A DNA stretch of 64,000 nucleotides from an uncultured Pseudomonadota bacterium. Lineage in GTDB: Bacteria > Pseudomonadota > Gammaproteobacteria > Methylococcales > Methylomonadaceae. A model generated the notes under the pieces. It was not told the origin of the DNA, searched no databases, and was given only the letters and a program-made list of their open reading frames with translations. Positions 47,239 to 55,534 of the stretch are shown piece after piece. The stretch's first letter is position 1, and each line of letters starts with the position of its first letter. Made by a program: the position numbers and the translations under genes. The DNA is taken from positions 1-64,000 of the forward strand of contig CAIXED010000038.1 in assembly GCA_903918375.1 (NCBI GenBank), written 5' to 3'.

Positions 47239-48009
47239 GTGACACAGTTTGCTAACAATTTAGCGGTCGTCTACAGCGACCTGTCTTTATTGGCTGCCAG
47301 CGAAATTTTGGCAGCGCGTTTGGCGGTGCCGTTGTTAGAACTGCACAGTTTATCCAAGGATAGCCAGCAAGATTTCTACCTGTGTTATCGCGATGATTGC
47401 TTAAAACTACTGGATCGGCAAACCTTGAAAAAAGGTGGCTTAATCGTCGAAGTCGATCCCCGTCCAGGCGAACAACATTCTTATCCCGCCCCCAAAAAAG
47501 ATTTGCTGGCGCAAGCGGTCGGTAAAAAATCCAAAACTATTGTTGATGCCACTACAGGCTGGGCGCAAGACAGCTTGGCGATGTTTCGGATGGGTTATGA
47601 GATGCAATGTATCGAACGCTCACCAGTGATGGCGGCTTTGATTGAAGACGGTTTTCAACGTTTGGCGCAAAAAGATTGGGTGCAAACTCGGCAGCTACAG
47701 CCACCGAAATTATTAGTCGGCAATGCGATTGAATTGTTGCAGCAATTATCGGAAGCACCGGATTGTATTTATGTTGATCCAATGTTTCCCGCTAAACGCA
47801 AAAAATCGGCCTTAGCTAAAAAAGCCATGACCGTGCTGCGCGATATTTTGGGTGATGATGAAGATCGCGAGGATTTATTCGCGGCGGCTTGGCAAGCGAC
47901 CGGCAAGCGGGTAGTGGTGAAAAGTCCTGATTATGCCGAGCCGATTGCTGGCAAGCCGAGTGAAAGTTATCAAGGTAAATTGTTGCGCTACGATGTTTAT
48001 ATCAAGTGA
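47239..48009 (+). CDS. rsmJ: 16S rRNA (guanine-1516-N2)-methyltransferase RsmJ
   Basis: 256 residues, GTG start at 47239. RsmJ/YhiQ motifs: VDATTGWAQDSLAMFRMGYEM near residue 98, IERSPVMAALIEDG, and CIYVDPMFPAKRKKSALAKK near residue 174, where DPMFP is the catalytic-type motif. It methylates G1516 of 16S rRNA. It sits behind sufU with nine bases of spacing, an unrelated passenger in the suf transcription unit. Confidence 0.93.
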   Translation: MTQFANNLAVVYSDLSLLAASEILAARLAVPLLELHSLSKDSQQDFYLCYRDDCLKLLDRQTLKKGGLIVEVDPRPGEQHSYPAPKKDLLAQAVGKKSKTIVDATTGWAQDSLAMFRMGYEMQCIERSPVMAALIEDGFQRLAQKDWVQTRQLQPPKLLVGNAIELLQQLSEAPDCIYVDPMFPAKRKKSALAKKAMTVLRDILGDDEDREDLFAAAWQATGKRVVVKSPDYAEPIAGKPSESYQGKLLRYDVYIK

Positions 48010-48017
48010 GGTAAGCC

Positions 48018-48329
48018 ATGAGCGAATGGATAGATGTAATTTCTGAATCAGCTTTAGCCGAAGGTGAGCATGTGGTGGTCGATGTTGATGGCGTGGATGT
48101 GGCGCTGTTTAATTTATCCGGCCAGTTTTACGCGATTGAAGATGTTTGCAGCCATGACGGTACTGAAATCGCCAGCGGTGAATTAGACGGCGAAGAAATT
48201 GTCTGTCCTCGGCATGGCGCGCGGTTTTGCGTAAAAACCGGCGCAGTAAAATGTGCACCGGCTTATGAGGATATTGCCAGTTATCCGGTAAAAGTTGCTG
48301 ATGGGCGGGTGTGGATTGCGGTTGATTAA
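48018..48329 (+). CDS. Rieske-type ferredoxin
   Basis: 103 residues. Rieske [2Fe-2S] ligands: C-S-H in DVCSHDGTEIASG and C-P-R-H in EIVCPRHGARFCVKTG. Related small proteins are found at the end of suf operons and as ferredoxin subunits of non-heme oxygenases; here no oxygenase is present, so a role linked to Fe-S biogenesis or electron supply is more likely. A GAGG-type site precedes the ATG. It is convergent with the DUF2442 gene. Confidence 0.9.
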   Translation: MSEWIDVISESALAEGEHVVVDVDGVDVALFNLSGQFYAIEDVCSHDGTEIASGELDGEEIVCPRHGARFCVKTGAVKCAPAYEDIASYPVKVADGRVWIAVD

Positions 48330-48595
48330 GCGGCTTGGGCTGCGAAATTTAATTTGCCTTGATCATGTAGTTTTTTATGAATGCTGCCCCCACTGAGTTC
48401 TAAACCGTTTTTCCAGCATAAAGCGCCTAATTCCAGAAAAAATCCTGAAAAATAGGTTTCGTTTTGCAGTGGAATCACTAATTCTGATTGTTTATCGATC
48501 AAAGGTTGTAAATCATATTCACCCCAAGAATGGTCTGAAAACTCTAATTGAATAACTTTTTGGGTTAAATAGGTTGCGTTGATGATTTTAATCAT
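48326..48595 (-). CDS. DUF2442 domain protein
   Basis: 89 residues. DUF2442 pattern: VIQLEFSDHSWGEYDLQPLI, then FFLELGALCWKNGLELS near residues 51-67. DUF2442 proteins are small and often encoded next to DUF4160 partners, as here (eight-base overlap with the gene at 48588-48854). Such pairs have been proposed as toxin-antitoxin-like modules, but this is not shown. Downstream it overlaps the Rieske gene end by four bases. Confidence 0.85.
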   Translation of the reverse strand: MIKIINATYLTQKVIQLEFSDHSWGEYDLQPLIDKQSELVIPLQNETYFSGFFLELGALCWKNGLELSGGSIHKKLHDQGKLNFAAQAA

Positions 48596-48854
48596 TATCA
48601 GCTCCTGCTATGCGTTGCAGTGGTTTCAGTTGGATGGCAAGTTGCCAGTCGTCTAAGAGTTCTTGCTGGTGTTCTTTGCTCCATTCTCGTACCAGTTTGA
48701 GCGCTTTGTTGGGTAAGTTGCCTTCAATTAGCTCGCCGTTGTTAATTGCAATCAAGGCTTCGTGTCCTTGGTATTCAACATGAAAATGAGGTGGATTGTG
48801 ATCGTCGTGATACATCCTGATGTAAATACCGAAAAAGTAAGAAATAACCGGCAT
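48588..48854 (-). CDS. DUF4160 domain protein
   Basis: 88 residues. The conserved DUF4160 start is ISYFFGIYIRMYHDDHNPPHFHVEY, with the H-x2-P-P-H-F-H motif, followed by GELIEGNLPNKALKLV and WSKEHQQELLDDW. Function unknown. First gene of a two-gene unit with DUF2442; possible TA-like module. Confidence 0.87.
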   Translation of the reverse strand: MPVISYFFGIYIRMYHDDHNPPHFHVEYQGHEALIAINNGELIEGNLPNKALKLVREWSKEHQQELLDDWQLAIQLKPLQRIAGADND

Positions 48855-48978
48855 GATGTTAAGAGATAGATTACAAAACTAAATCTTACCTGATAGTGAT
48901 TGTTGATTCATTACCTAATTGCTCCATCCCGCTTAACCTTGTACCCTACTAATAACCCACATTTTTGATTGAATTCAT

Positions 48979-49773
48979 ATGCAACATCTAATCTGGAACA
49001 TCGACCCAATTTTCATTGAATTCGGGTTTTTAAAAATTCGCTGGTACGGTCTGATGTTTGCTATCGCGTTTGCGTTGAGCTTTATGACTATGCAGTGGAT
49101 GTATAAACGCGAAGGCAAAAATATCGAAGAACTGGATACTTTGCTTTGGTATATGGCGGTGGCGACCATAGTCGGTGCCAGATTGGGGCATACCTTGCTT
49201 TATGATCCTGCATATTACCTCTCTCATCCGCTAAAAATCTTGGCTATTTGGGAAGGTGGCTTAGCCAGTCATGGTGCTACGGTAGGGATTATTTTTGCTT
49301 TGTATCTCTATGGCCGCAGAAGTGGGGATAGTTTTATATGGTTGCTAGATAGGGTATCAATTCCGACGGCTTTGGCTGGCGCTTGTATTCGTATCGGCAA
49401 TTTTTTTAACTCAGAAATTTTGGGTATTCCGACTGATTCAGCGTTTGGGGTGGTGTTTGCTCGTGTGGATGAGTTGCCGCGCCATCCCGTGCAATTATAT
49501 GAAGCAGCCAGTTATTTATTGATTTATCTGATTTCGATTCAACTGTATAAAAAAACCAGCGATAAACCGCTAAAAGGCTTGGTATTTGGTTGTTTTATTA
49601 GCATGTTGTTTTCCGCTCGTTTTGTACTGGAATACTTCAAAACCGAGCAAGCGATGTATGACAACGGCTTGATGCTGAATACCGGACAATTGTTGAGCAT
49701 CCCGTTTGTTTTAGTTGGTTTGGGCTTTATCGTTTGGTCGTTAAGAAACTATCAAGCCAAGGCGGTACGGTAA
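48979..49773 (+). CDS. lgt: Prolipoprotein diacylglyceryl transferase Lgt
   Basis: 264 residues with about seven membrane segments. Signature CIRIGNFFNSEILG near residues 136-149, HPVQLYEA near residue 173, and the N-terminal IRWYGLMFAIAF. It transfers diacylglycerol from phosphatidylglycerol to the lipobox Cys of prolipoproteins, such as the Pal and MltD encoded in this window. Alone, upstream of prfB by about 60 bases. Confidence 0.96.
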   Translation: MQHLIWNIDPIFIEFGFLKIRWYGLMFAIAFALSFMTMQWMYKREGKNIEELDTLLWYMAVATIVGARLGHTLLYDPAYYLSHPLKILAIWEGGLASHGATVGIIFALYLYGRRSGDSFIWLLDRVSIPTALAGACIRIGNFFNSEILGIPTDSAFGVVFARVDELPRHPVQLYEAASYLLIYLISIQLYKKTSDKPLKGLVFGCFISMLFSARFVLEYFKTEQAMYDNGLMLNTGQLLSIPFVLVGLGFIVWSLRNYQAKAVR

Positions 49774-49837
49774 TCGTTTATAATTGTTAGCTTTTTTCTG
49801 CCGGTGTCTCTCCGGCTTTGTGGTTGGACAGTGATTG

Positions 49838-50935
49838 ATGCAAGAAATTAACCCGATTAAAAACAAGATTGCTGATTTGCGCGAACGCGGCGCTGGGCTA
49901 AAAATCTATCTGGATTTTGATAATAAAAGCGAGCGCTTGATTGAAGTGTTGCGTGAATTGGAAGATCCAGCGATCTGGAACAAGCCAGAACAAGCGCAAG
50001 CGATGGGTAAAGAACGCGCGATGTTGGAAGGCATCGTCAATACCATTATCGATTTAGAGCAAGGCTTGGCTGATGCCGAAGAATTGTTGGTGATGGCGGT
50101 AGAAGAAGATGACGATGAAACAGTCGATACCGTTGCCGCTGATCTTGAACAATACGAAGCGAAAGTCGCGGGTTTAGAGTTTCAACGAATGTTCTCCGGC
50201 GAAATGGACGCCAACAACGCCTTTTTGGATATTCAATCCGGCTCTGGCGGTACCGAAGCCCAAGATTGGGCGTCCATTATCGAACGGATGTATTTGCGTT
50301 GGGGCGAGGCCAAAGGCTTTAAAACCGAGTTAATCGAAGAATCACCGGGCGATGTGGCTGGGATTAAAAGTGCCACGATTAAATTTGAAGGCCCGTATGC
50401 GTTTGGTTGGCTGCGTACTGAAACCGGCGTACACCGTCTAGTGCGTAAATCACCCTTCGATTCCGGCAATCGCCGTCACACCTCTTTTGCTTCAGTGTTT
50501 GTTTCACCGGAAATTGATGATGATATTGAAATCGACATCAATCCCGCTGATTTAAGAATCGACGTTTATCGTGCCAGTGGCGCGGGTGGCCAGCACGTTA
50601 ACCGAACCGAATCGGCGGTGAGGATTACCCATAATCCCACCAATACCGTAGTGCAATGCCAAAGCGACCGCTCACAGCATAAAAACAAAGACACGGCGAT
50701 GAAGCAGTTGAAAGCTAAGTTGTATGAATTGGAAATGCTGAAACGCAACGAAGGCCAGCAAGCGGTTGAAGACTCCAAATCCGACATCGGCTGGGGCAGC
50801 CAAATTCGCTCCTATGTTTTAGACCAATCACGGATTAAAGATTTACGCACCAATGTCGAAACCGGTAATACTCAAGCGGTTTTGGACGGGGCATTGGATC
50901 AGTTTATTGAGGCGAGTTTGAAGAGCGGTTTGTAG
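49838..50935 (+). CDS. prfB: Peptide chain release factor 2, without programmed frameshift
   Basis: 365 residues from the ATG at 49838 (a TTG directly before adds one Met). RF2 features: [18 protein letters not shown] (SPF tripeptide for stop-codon recognition) and the ribosomal GGQ motif in [17 protein letters not shown]2 releases peptides at UGA and UAA. In E. coli and many others an in-frame UGA near codon 26 requires +1 frameshifting; here the equivalent region reads KIYLDFD as TAT CTG GAT in one frame with no UGA. A TATAAT at 49779-49784 may be its -10 box. It is followed by the HEPN islet rather than directly by lysS. Confidence 0.96.
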   Translation: MQEINPIKNKIADLRERGAGLKIYLDFDNKSERLIEVLRELEDPAIWNKPEQAQAMGKERAMLEGIVNTIIDLEQGLADAEELLVMAVEEDDDETVDTVAADLEQYEAKVAGLEFQRMFSGEMDANNAFLDIQSGSGGTEAQDWASIIERMYLRWGEAKGFKTELIEESPGDVAGIKSATIKFEGPYAFGWLRTETGVHRLVRKSPFDSGNRRHTSFASVFVSPEIDDDIEIDINPADLRIDVYRASGAGGQHVNRTESAVRITHNPTNTVVQCQSDRSQHKNKDTAMKQLKAKLYELEMLKRNEGQQAVEDSKSDIGWGSQIRSYVLDQSRIKDLRTNVETGNTQAVLDGALDQFIEASLKSGL

Positions 50936-50937
50936 CA

Positions 50938-51354
50938 ATGAATAAATTTGATCTTGAAAATCTAGCCGATATTAGGATTAAAGAAGCGGGTATATTGTTG
51001 CGTGAAGCTAGTTATCCGGGTGCATATTATTTGGCAGGGTATGCTGTTGAATGTATTTTGAAAGCCTGTATAGCCAAAGATGTTAGGCAGTTTGATTTTC
51101 CAAATAAAAAGCGAGTTCTTGATAGTCATACTCATGATTTTTCTAAACTAATAGATGTTGCAACTTTAAGAAAAGAATTGAATGATAAAGAAAGTCGAGA
51201 TCCTCAATTTAAACTAAATTGGGCAGTAGTTAGTAATTGGAATGAGCAAAATCGCTATGATCCTAATATAGAGGAGCAAGAAGCTAACGATATTTATAAT
51301 GCAATTATTGATCGTAACTCAGGAGTATTGGTATGGCTAAAGAGTTATTTGTAA
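50938..51354 (+). CDS. HEPN domain protein
   Basis: 138 residues, two bases after prfB. HEPN-type pattern: RIKEAGILLREASYPGAYYLAGYAVECILKACIA near residues 13-46 (split here only for description), then HTHDFSKLIDVA near residue 64, and RYDPNIEEQEANDIYNAI near residue 107. A clear RX4-6H nuclease motif is not seen, so RNase activity is doubtful. AT-rich compared with prfB and lysS. It overlaps the following gene by 22 bases. HEPN proteins often pair with nucleotidyltransferases or other partners in toxin-antitoxin or defence modules. Confidence 0.8.
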   Translation: MNKFDLENLADIRIKEAGILLREASYPGAYYLAGYAVECILKACIAKDVRQFDFPNKKRVLDSHTHDFSKLIDVATLRKELNDKESRDPQFKLNWAVVSNWNEQNRYDPNIEEQEANDIYNAIIDRNSGVLVWLKSYL

Positions 51355-51785
51355 CAAAAGGATGGTTTACTGATGATATGCAGTCTGCCGGCCAGGATTT
51401 AGTTAATGAGTTAGATAAGTCTGAAGGTGCTGTATCAGCTGCTTTTTGGGTATTGGAACCAGAGAAAAAATGGGAATTAGTGATCGTTTCAAATCTAGTG
51501 ACAACTGATGGTCCAAGGCGTTTTTACCAAAGGATAAACGATATTAATAACAAATCTGCTTTATCAGATAAAAGTATTATTTCTCTGCATGATATTAGGG
51601 TTTTAAGTGAAAGAAGTAGGGTTTTTGTTGATATTGTGGATAATTTTTCACATGGTTTACTTTTGCAGAATACAAGGCTAGGAAGTAATTTTATTGGCGA
51701 TTTGTATGTTGAAGATATGTTTATTTATAAGCTCGATATGAAGCTGGTTTCTAATCATAGAGCTGAGCAATTAAATTACGCTTAG
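51333..51785 (+). CDS. Unrecognised partner of the HEPN protein
   Basis: 150 residues. I recognise no named family. The sequence has a start MAKELFVTKGWFTDDMQSAG, then a hydrophobic core with VSAAFWVLEPEKKWELVIVS near residues 34-53 and TTDGPRRFYQRIN near residue 57. Similar small proteins appear beside HEPN genes in other genomes, as I recall, but this cannot be confirmed here. It overlaps the HEPN gene by 22 bases, is similarly AT-rich, and ends 34 bases before lysS. Co-translation suggests the two proteins act together. Confidence 0.7.
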   Translation: MAKELFVTKGWFTDDMQSAGQDLVNELDKSEGAVSAAFWVLEPEKKWELVIVSNLVTTDGPRRFYQRINDINNKSALSDKSIISLHDIRVLSERSRVFVDIVDNFSHGLLLQNTRLGSNFIGDLYVEDMFIYKLDMKLVSNHRAEQLNYA

Positions 51786-51819
51786 TAATTTTTATAATTA
51801 ATTATTTGATGAAATAAGA

Positions 51820-53316
51820 ATGTCAGAACTCGAACACGACGAACAAGAACAAATTAAACAACGCCGCGAAAAACTAACCGCATTGCGCGAAGAAGGTATC
51901 GCTTTTCCAACCGACTTCCGTCGCAACGTAGTGGCGGGTGAATTACTCGCTGAATACGGCGAAAAAACCGAAGAAGAGCTATTAGCGGAGCCGATTCGGG
52001 TCAAAATCGCTGGTCGAATGATGACGCGTCGGGTGATGGGCAAGGCCAGTTTCTGCCATTTACAAGATATGTCCGGCCAGATTCAGGTTTACGTCTCACG
52101 CGATAATTTGCCTGAAGGCGTTTACAACGACCAGTTCAAAAAATGGGACATCGGCGATATTTTGGGCGCTGAAGGTACGCTGTTTAAAACCAAAGTCGGT
52201 GAACTTAGCGTTCGTTTAGACGATATTCGCTTGTTGACCAAAGCGTTACGCCCATTACCAGAAAAATTCCACGGCATTGCTGATCAAGAAATCAAATATC
52301 GTCAGCGTTATTTAGATTTGATCATGAGCGACGACGCTCGCAAAACTTTTTTGATGCGTTCAAAAATTGTCGCTTATATCCGCGACTTTTTAACCGCCCG
52401 TCAATTTTTAGAAGTCGAAACCCCGATGATGCAAGTCATCCCAGGTGGTGCGACTGCGCGTCCATTTACCACTTTCCACAACGCTTTAGACATGGAGCTT
52501 TACCTGCGTATTGCCCCAGAACTGTATCTAAAACGCTTAGTAGTCGGTGGTTTTGAACGGGTGTTTGAAATTAACCGCAACTTCCGTAACGAAGGCTTAT
52601 CAACCCGCCATAACCCAGAATTCACCATGCTGGAGTTCTATCAAGCCTATGCCGAATACGGTGAGTTGATGGACTTAACCGAAGCGATGTTGAAAGGCAT
52701 TGCCGAAGAAGTGGTGGGCAGCAGCGTGATTGAATACCAAGGCGACCAATACGACTTTGGTAAACCGTTTGTCCGTATGACCGTGTTGGAATCAATTCTG
52801 CATTTCAACCCTGATTTAACTTTAGCCGATTTGCAAACCCGTGAAGCGGCGGTGAAAGTCGCGGAAAGTTTAAAAATTCCGGTCAAAGACGGTTACGGTT
52901 TAGGCAAAGTCCAAATCGAGATTTTCGAGAAAACCGTTGAGCATCGCTTGATGAATCCAACCTTCATCACCGCCTATCCAGTTGAAGTGTCACCATTGGC
53001 GCGTCGTAACGACAACGATCCACACGTTACCGACCGTTTTGAGTTCTTCGTCGGTGGTCGCGAAATCGCCAACGGCTTCACCGAGTTAAACGACGCCGAA
53101 GACCAAGCCGAACGCTTCCAAAAACAGGTGGAAGAAAAAGAAGCTGGTGACAATGAAGCGATGCACTTTGATGCCGATTACATCACCGCTTTAGAACACG
53201 GTATGCCGCCAACCGCAGGTGAGGGCATCGGTATCGACCGTTTAGTGATGCTGTTTACCAATGCACCGAGCATCCGCGACGTGTTGTTGTTCCCGCACAT
53301 GCGTCCCAAAAACTAA
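51820..53316 (+). CDS. lysS: Lysyl-tRNA synthetase (class II)
   Basis: 498 residues. N-terminal OB fold ([24 protein letters not shown]), then class II catalytic motifs: motif 2 [24 protein letters not shown] and motif 3 [15 protein letters not shown]. It charges tRNA-Lys. prfB-lysS neighbourhood is typical of gammaproteobacteria, here separated by the islet. Shares one base with the next gene. Confidence 0.97.
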   Translation: MSELEHDEQEQIKQRREKLTALREEGIAFPTDFRRNVVAGELLAEYGEKTEEELLAEPIRVKIAGRMMTRRVMGKASFCHLQDMSGQIQVYVSRDNLPEGVYNDQFKKWDIGDILGAEGTLFKTKVGELSVRLDDIRLLTKALRPLPEKFHGIADQEIKYRQRYLDLIMSDDARKTFLMRSKIVAYIRDFLTARQFLEVETPMMQVIPGGATARPFTTFHNALDMELYLRIAPELYLKRLVVGGFERVFEINRNFRNEGLSTRHNPEFTMLEFYQAYAEYGELMDLTEAMLKGIAEEVVGSSVIEYQGDQYDFGKPFVRMTVLESILHFNPDLTLADLQTREAAVKVAESLKIPVKDGYGLGKVQIEIFEKTVEHRLMNPTFITAYPVEVSPLARRNDNDPHVTDRFEFFVGGREIANGFTELNDAEDQAERFQKQVEEKEAGDNEAMHFDADYITALEHGMPPTAGEGIGIDRLVMLFTNAPSIRDVLLFPHMRPKN

Positions 53317-53627
53317 TGGTATCCAGCGGCGTTTATGGCGGCTTATTGGCGATAGCCTTTATCGCCGCTAATCTGCCGTGGCTCAGCGAGCGGTTTTTAT
53401 GCGTGATTCAACGCAATAAAACCGCCGTTTGGCGCTGGCTGGAATGGCTGGTTTACTACGGTTTAACCGGCTTATTGGCAATGGCTTTGGAATATAAAAT
53501 CACCGGTGGCAACTACAGCCAGCAATGGGAGTTTTATGTCGCGACCCTCTGTCTATTCGTGGTATTCGCCTTGCCCGGTTTTATTTATCACTACGATTTA
53601 AAGAAATTACTGAAAAGCCAAGCCTGA
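53316..53627 (+). CDS. DUF2818 family membrane protein
   Basis: 103 residues with three predicted membrane segments (about residues 7-25, 42-62, 74-91). The pattern AANLPWLSERF near residue 17 and the ending FALPGFIYHYDLKKLL match DUF2818, small membrane proteins often next to complex I genes (nuoN) in other proteobacteria. Here it follows lysS directly (overlap of one base) and no nuo gene is near, which is unusual for the family. Confidence 0.75.
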   Translation: MVSSGVYGGLLAIAFIAANLPWLSERFLCVIQRNKTAVWRWLEWLVYYGLTGLLAMALEYKITGGNYSQQWEFYVATLCLFVVFALPGFIYHYDLKKLLKSQA

Positions 53628-53699
53628 ACGCTTGGCATTGATGATTTTCACCCTCGACAGCCTTAAGGCTAATTCCCCACTTTTATCAAAGAGTAATCT

Positions 53700-54182
53700 A
53701 TGAGTGTCGATGCAAATCAATTTAAAAACGCCCTAAAACTTTGGGCCAGCGGTGTAACAGTGGTCACTGCTCAATCGTCAGAACACGGCTTAAAAGGTAT
53801 GACCGCCACCTCATTTAGCAGCGTGTCAGCCGAGCCGCCACAAATTCTGGTCTGTTTAAACCAAGCCACCGACACCGGAGCCGTGGTTTTGGAACAGCAA
53901 CACTTTGCCGTCAATATTTTAAGCAGCGAACAACAAGCGGTTTCCAACCAATTTGCTGGCGGTGCCTCTCAAGAAGAGCGCTTTGCCAGTGTCGCTTGGC
54001 AAGCTGGCGAAAACGGCGCACCGTTATTGAACGAAGCCTTAGCCAGTTTGGAATGCAAAGTCGTGCAACAAGTCCAAGCCGGTACGCATTGGATTGTAAT
54101 CGGCGAAGTGCAAAATGTGGTTTGTCGTAGTGGCGAGCCTTTGTTGTATTACAACGGCGCTTATCGGCAGTTGGCGGAATAA
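53700..54182 (+). CDS. Flavin reductase family protein
   Basis: 160 residues. Flavin_Reduct domain: FKNALKLWASGVTVVTAQ, GMTATSFSSVSAEPPQILVCLN (substrate loop), FAVNILSSEQQAVSNQFA, and GTHWIVIGEVQNV. Members reduce FMN or FAD with NAD(P)H for partner monooxygenases (HpaC-like). No monooxygenase is adjacent, so the partner is unknown. Stands alone between DUF2818 and an AlbA_2 gene. Confidence 0.9.
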   Translation: MSVDANQFKNALKLWASGVTVVTAQSSEHGLKGMTATSFSSVSAEPPQILVCLNQATDTGAVVLEQQHFAVNILSSEQQAVSNQFAGGASQEERFASVAWQAGENGAPLLNEALASLECKVVQQVQAGTHWIVIGEVQNVVCRSGEPLLYYNGAYRQLAE

Positions 54183-54245
54183 TTGATATTACGCAGTAGC
54201 TAACTCATGAGCCAAGCAAAATCAGTTGATTTGAGGAGCCAAATG

Positions 54246-55493
54246 ATGACGATTGATGATTGGTTACAGCGAATTCGCTTGGGCGAAGATTCCTCTTTAG
54301 AGTTAAAACGCTTAGTCATACGCGGTGATAGCAAAGTGGACGGCCCGCACCCTGACAGTTTGGCCGATGAGCTGGCAGCGATGGCGAATGGTAATGGTGG
54401 CTGCGTGATTTTAGGGATTGATGACGTCAGCAAGCAGGTTTTGGGGATTGATTACGCTGTTTTAGATAGCGTGGAAAAATGGTTGGCTGAAATAGCTCAA
54501 ACTCGGATTCAACCGCCTTTGGATATGTTTACCCAACATATCGAATTGCCAGATGAGCGCGGACAACTGCGGCCTGTGATTGTCATTGAAGTACCGCGAA
54601 GTTTGATGGTACATAAAAGCCCAAACGGTTATTTCAAACGCATTGCTCATGCTAAGCGGGAAATGACGCCGGATGTACTGGCGCGATTGTTTCAACAGCG
54701 TAGTCAGTCACGCTTGATTCGTTTTGAAGAGCAAGCGGTGCCATCGACACGAATCGAGCAGGCCGACGCGCTTTTGCTCAGACATTTTTTACGCGTCAAC
54801 GAAGGTGATCCTGAGTTACAAATGCAACGCTTACATTTAAGCGCTGATGATCAAGGAATATCGCGTTTGAGTGTTGCGGGGGTTTTGTTGTGTACGCCTA
54901 AGCCAAGCGAATGGTTGCCTGCGGCTTATATTCAGGCGGTGGCTTATAGCGGATTGATGAATGATCCTAATGATCAATTGGATGCAAAAGATTTTGAAGG
55001 GCCGTTGGATCGGCAAATTTGGGATGCGTTTGATTTTGTGCGTCTGCATATGAAAGTCCCTGCTCGTAAGGTTTTGGGGCGGGTTGATTATCCGCAATAC
55101 AGTTTACGTGCGGTATTTGAAGCGATTGTCAATGCTGTGGTGCATCGGGATTATTCAATTTGGGGTGGACGAATTCGCTTACATTTATTCGCGGATCGTT
55201 TAGAGCTGTATTCGCCTGGGGCGTTGCCGAATTCGATGACCGTGGAAACGATGCGCTTAATGTCGATGCCGAGAAATGAAGTGCTGGCGAGTTTGTTTTC
55301 CAAGTATTACCCGTTGCGGGATAGCGGACTGGGACGAGAGTATTTGATGGATAGGCGGGGTTCTGGAGTTGATGTGATTTTGGCAGAAAGTGAGCGGCTT
55401 TCTGGTAAAAAACCCGTTTATGAAAATCTGGGGGATATGGAGCTGAGATTAACCATTTATGCCGCTAGTATTTCAGACAAGCATCTGTCTTGA
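54246..55493 (+). CDS. Schlafen/AlbA_2 ATP-binding domain protein, putative regulator
   Basis: 415 residues from the ATG at 54246 (AGGAG at 54234-54238 is seven bases upstream; 54243 and 54207 are in-frame alternatives). N-terminal AlbA_2 domain: EDSSLELKRLVIRGD and ANGNGGCVILGIDD near residues 50-63, then IVIEVPRS and GYFKRIAHAKREM. C-terminal HATPase_c_4-like module: FEAIVNAVVHRDYSIWGG and LFADRLELYSPGALPNSM. Such proteins are annotated as transcriptional regulators or helicase-like, and some have defence roles. No partner gene is adjacent. Function unknown. Confidence 0.85.
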   Translation: MTIDDWLQRIRLGEDSSLELKRLVIRGDSKVDGPHPDSLADELAAMANGNGGCVILGIDDVSKQVLGIDYAVLDSVEKWLAEIAQTRIQPPLDMFTQHIELPDERGQLRPVIVIEVPRSLMVHKSPNGYFKRIAHAKREMTPDVLARLFQQRSQSRLIRFEEQAVPSTRIEQADALLLRHFLRVNEGDPELQMQRLHLSADDQGISRLSVAGVLLCTPKPSEWLPAAYIQAVAYSGLMNDPNDQLDAKDFEGPLDRQIWDAFDFVRLHMKVPARKVLGRVDYPQYSLRAVFEAIVNAVVHRDYSIWGGRIRLHLFADRLELYSPGALPNSMTVETMRLMSMPRNEVLASLFSKYYPLRDSGLGREYLMDRRGSGVDVILAESERLSGKKPVYENLGDMELRLTIYAASISDKHLS

Positions 55494-55534
55494 TTTACCT
55501 AGCCTGATTCACTGTTATTTAGTAGATAAATTTA

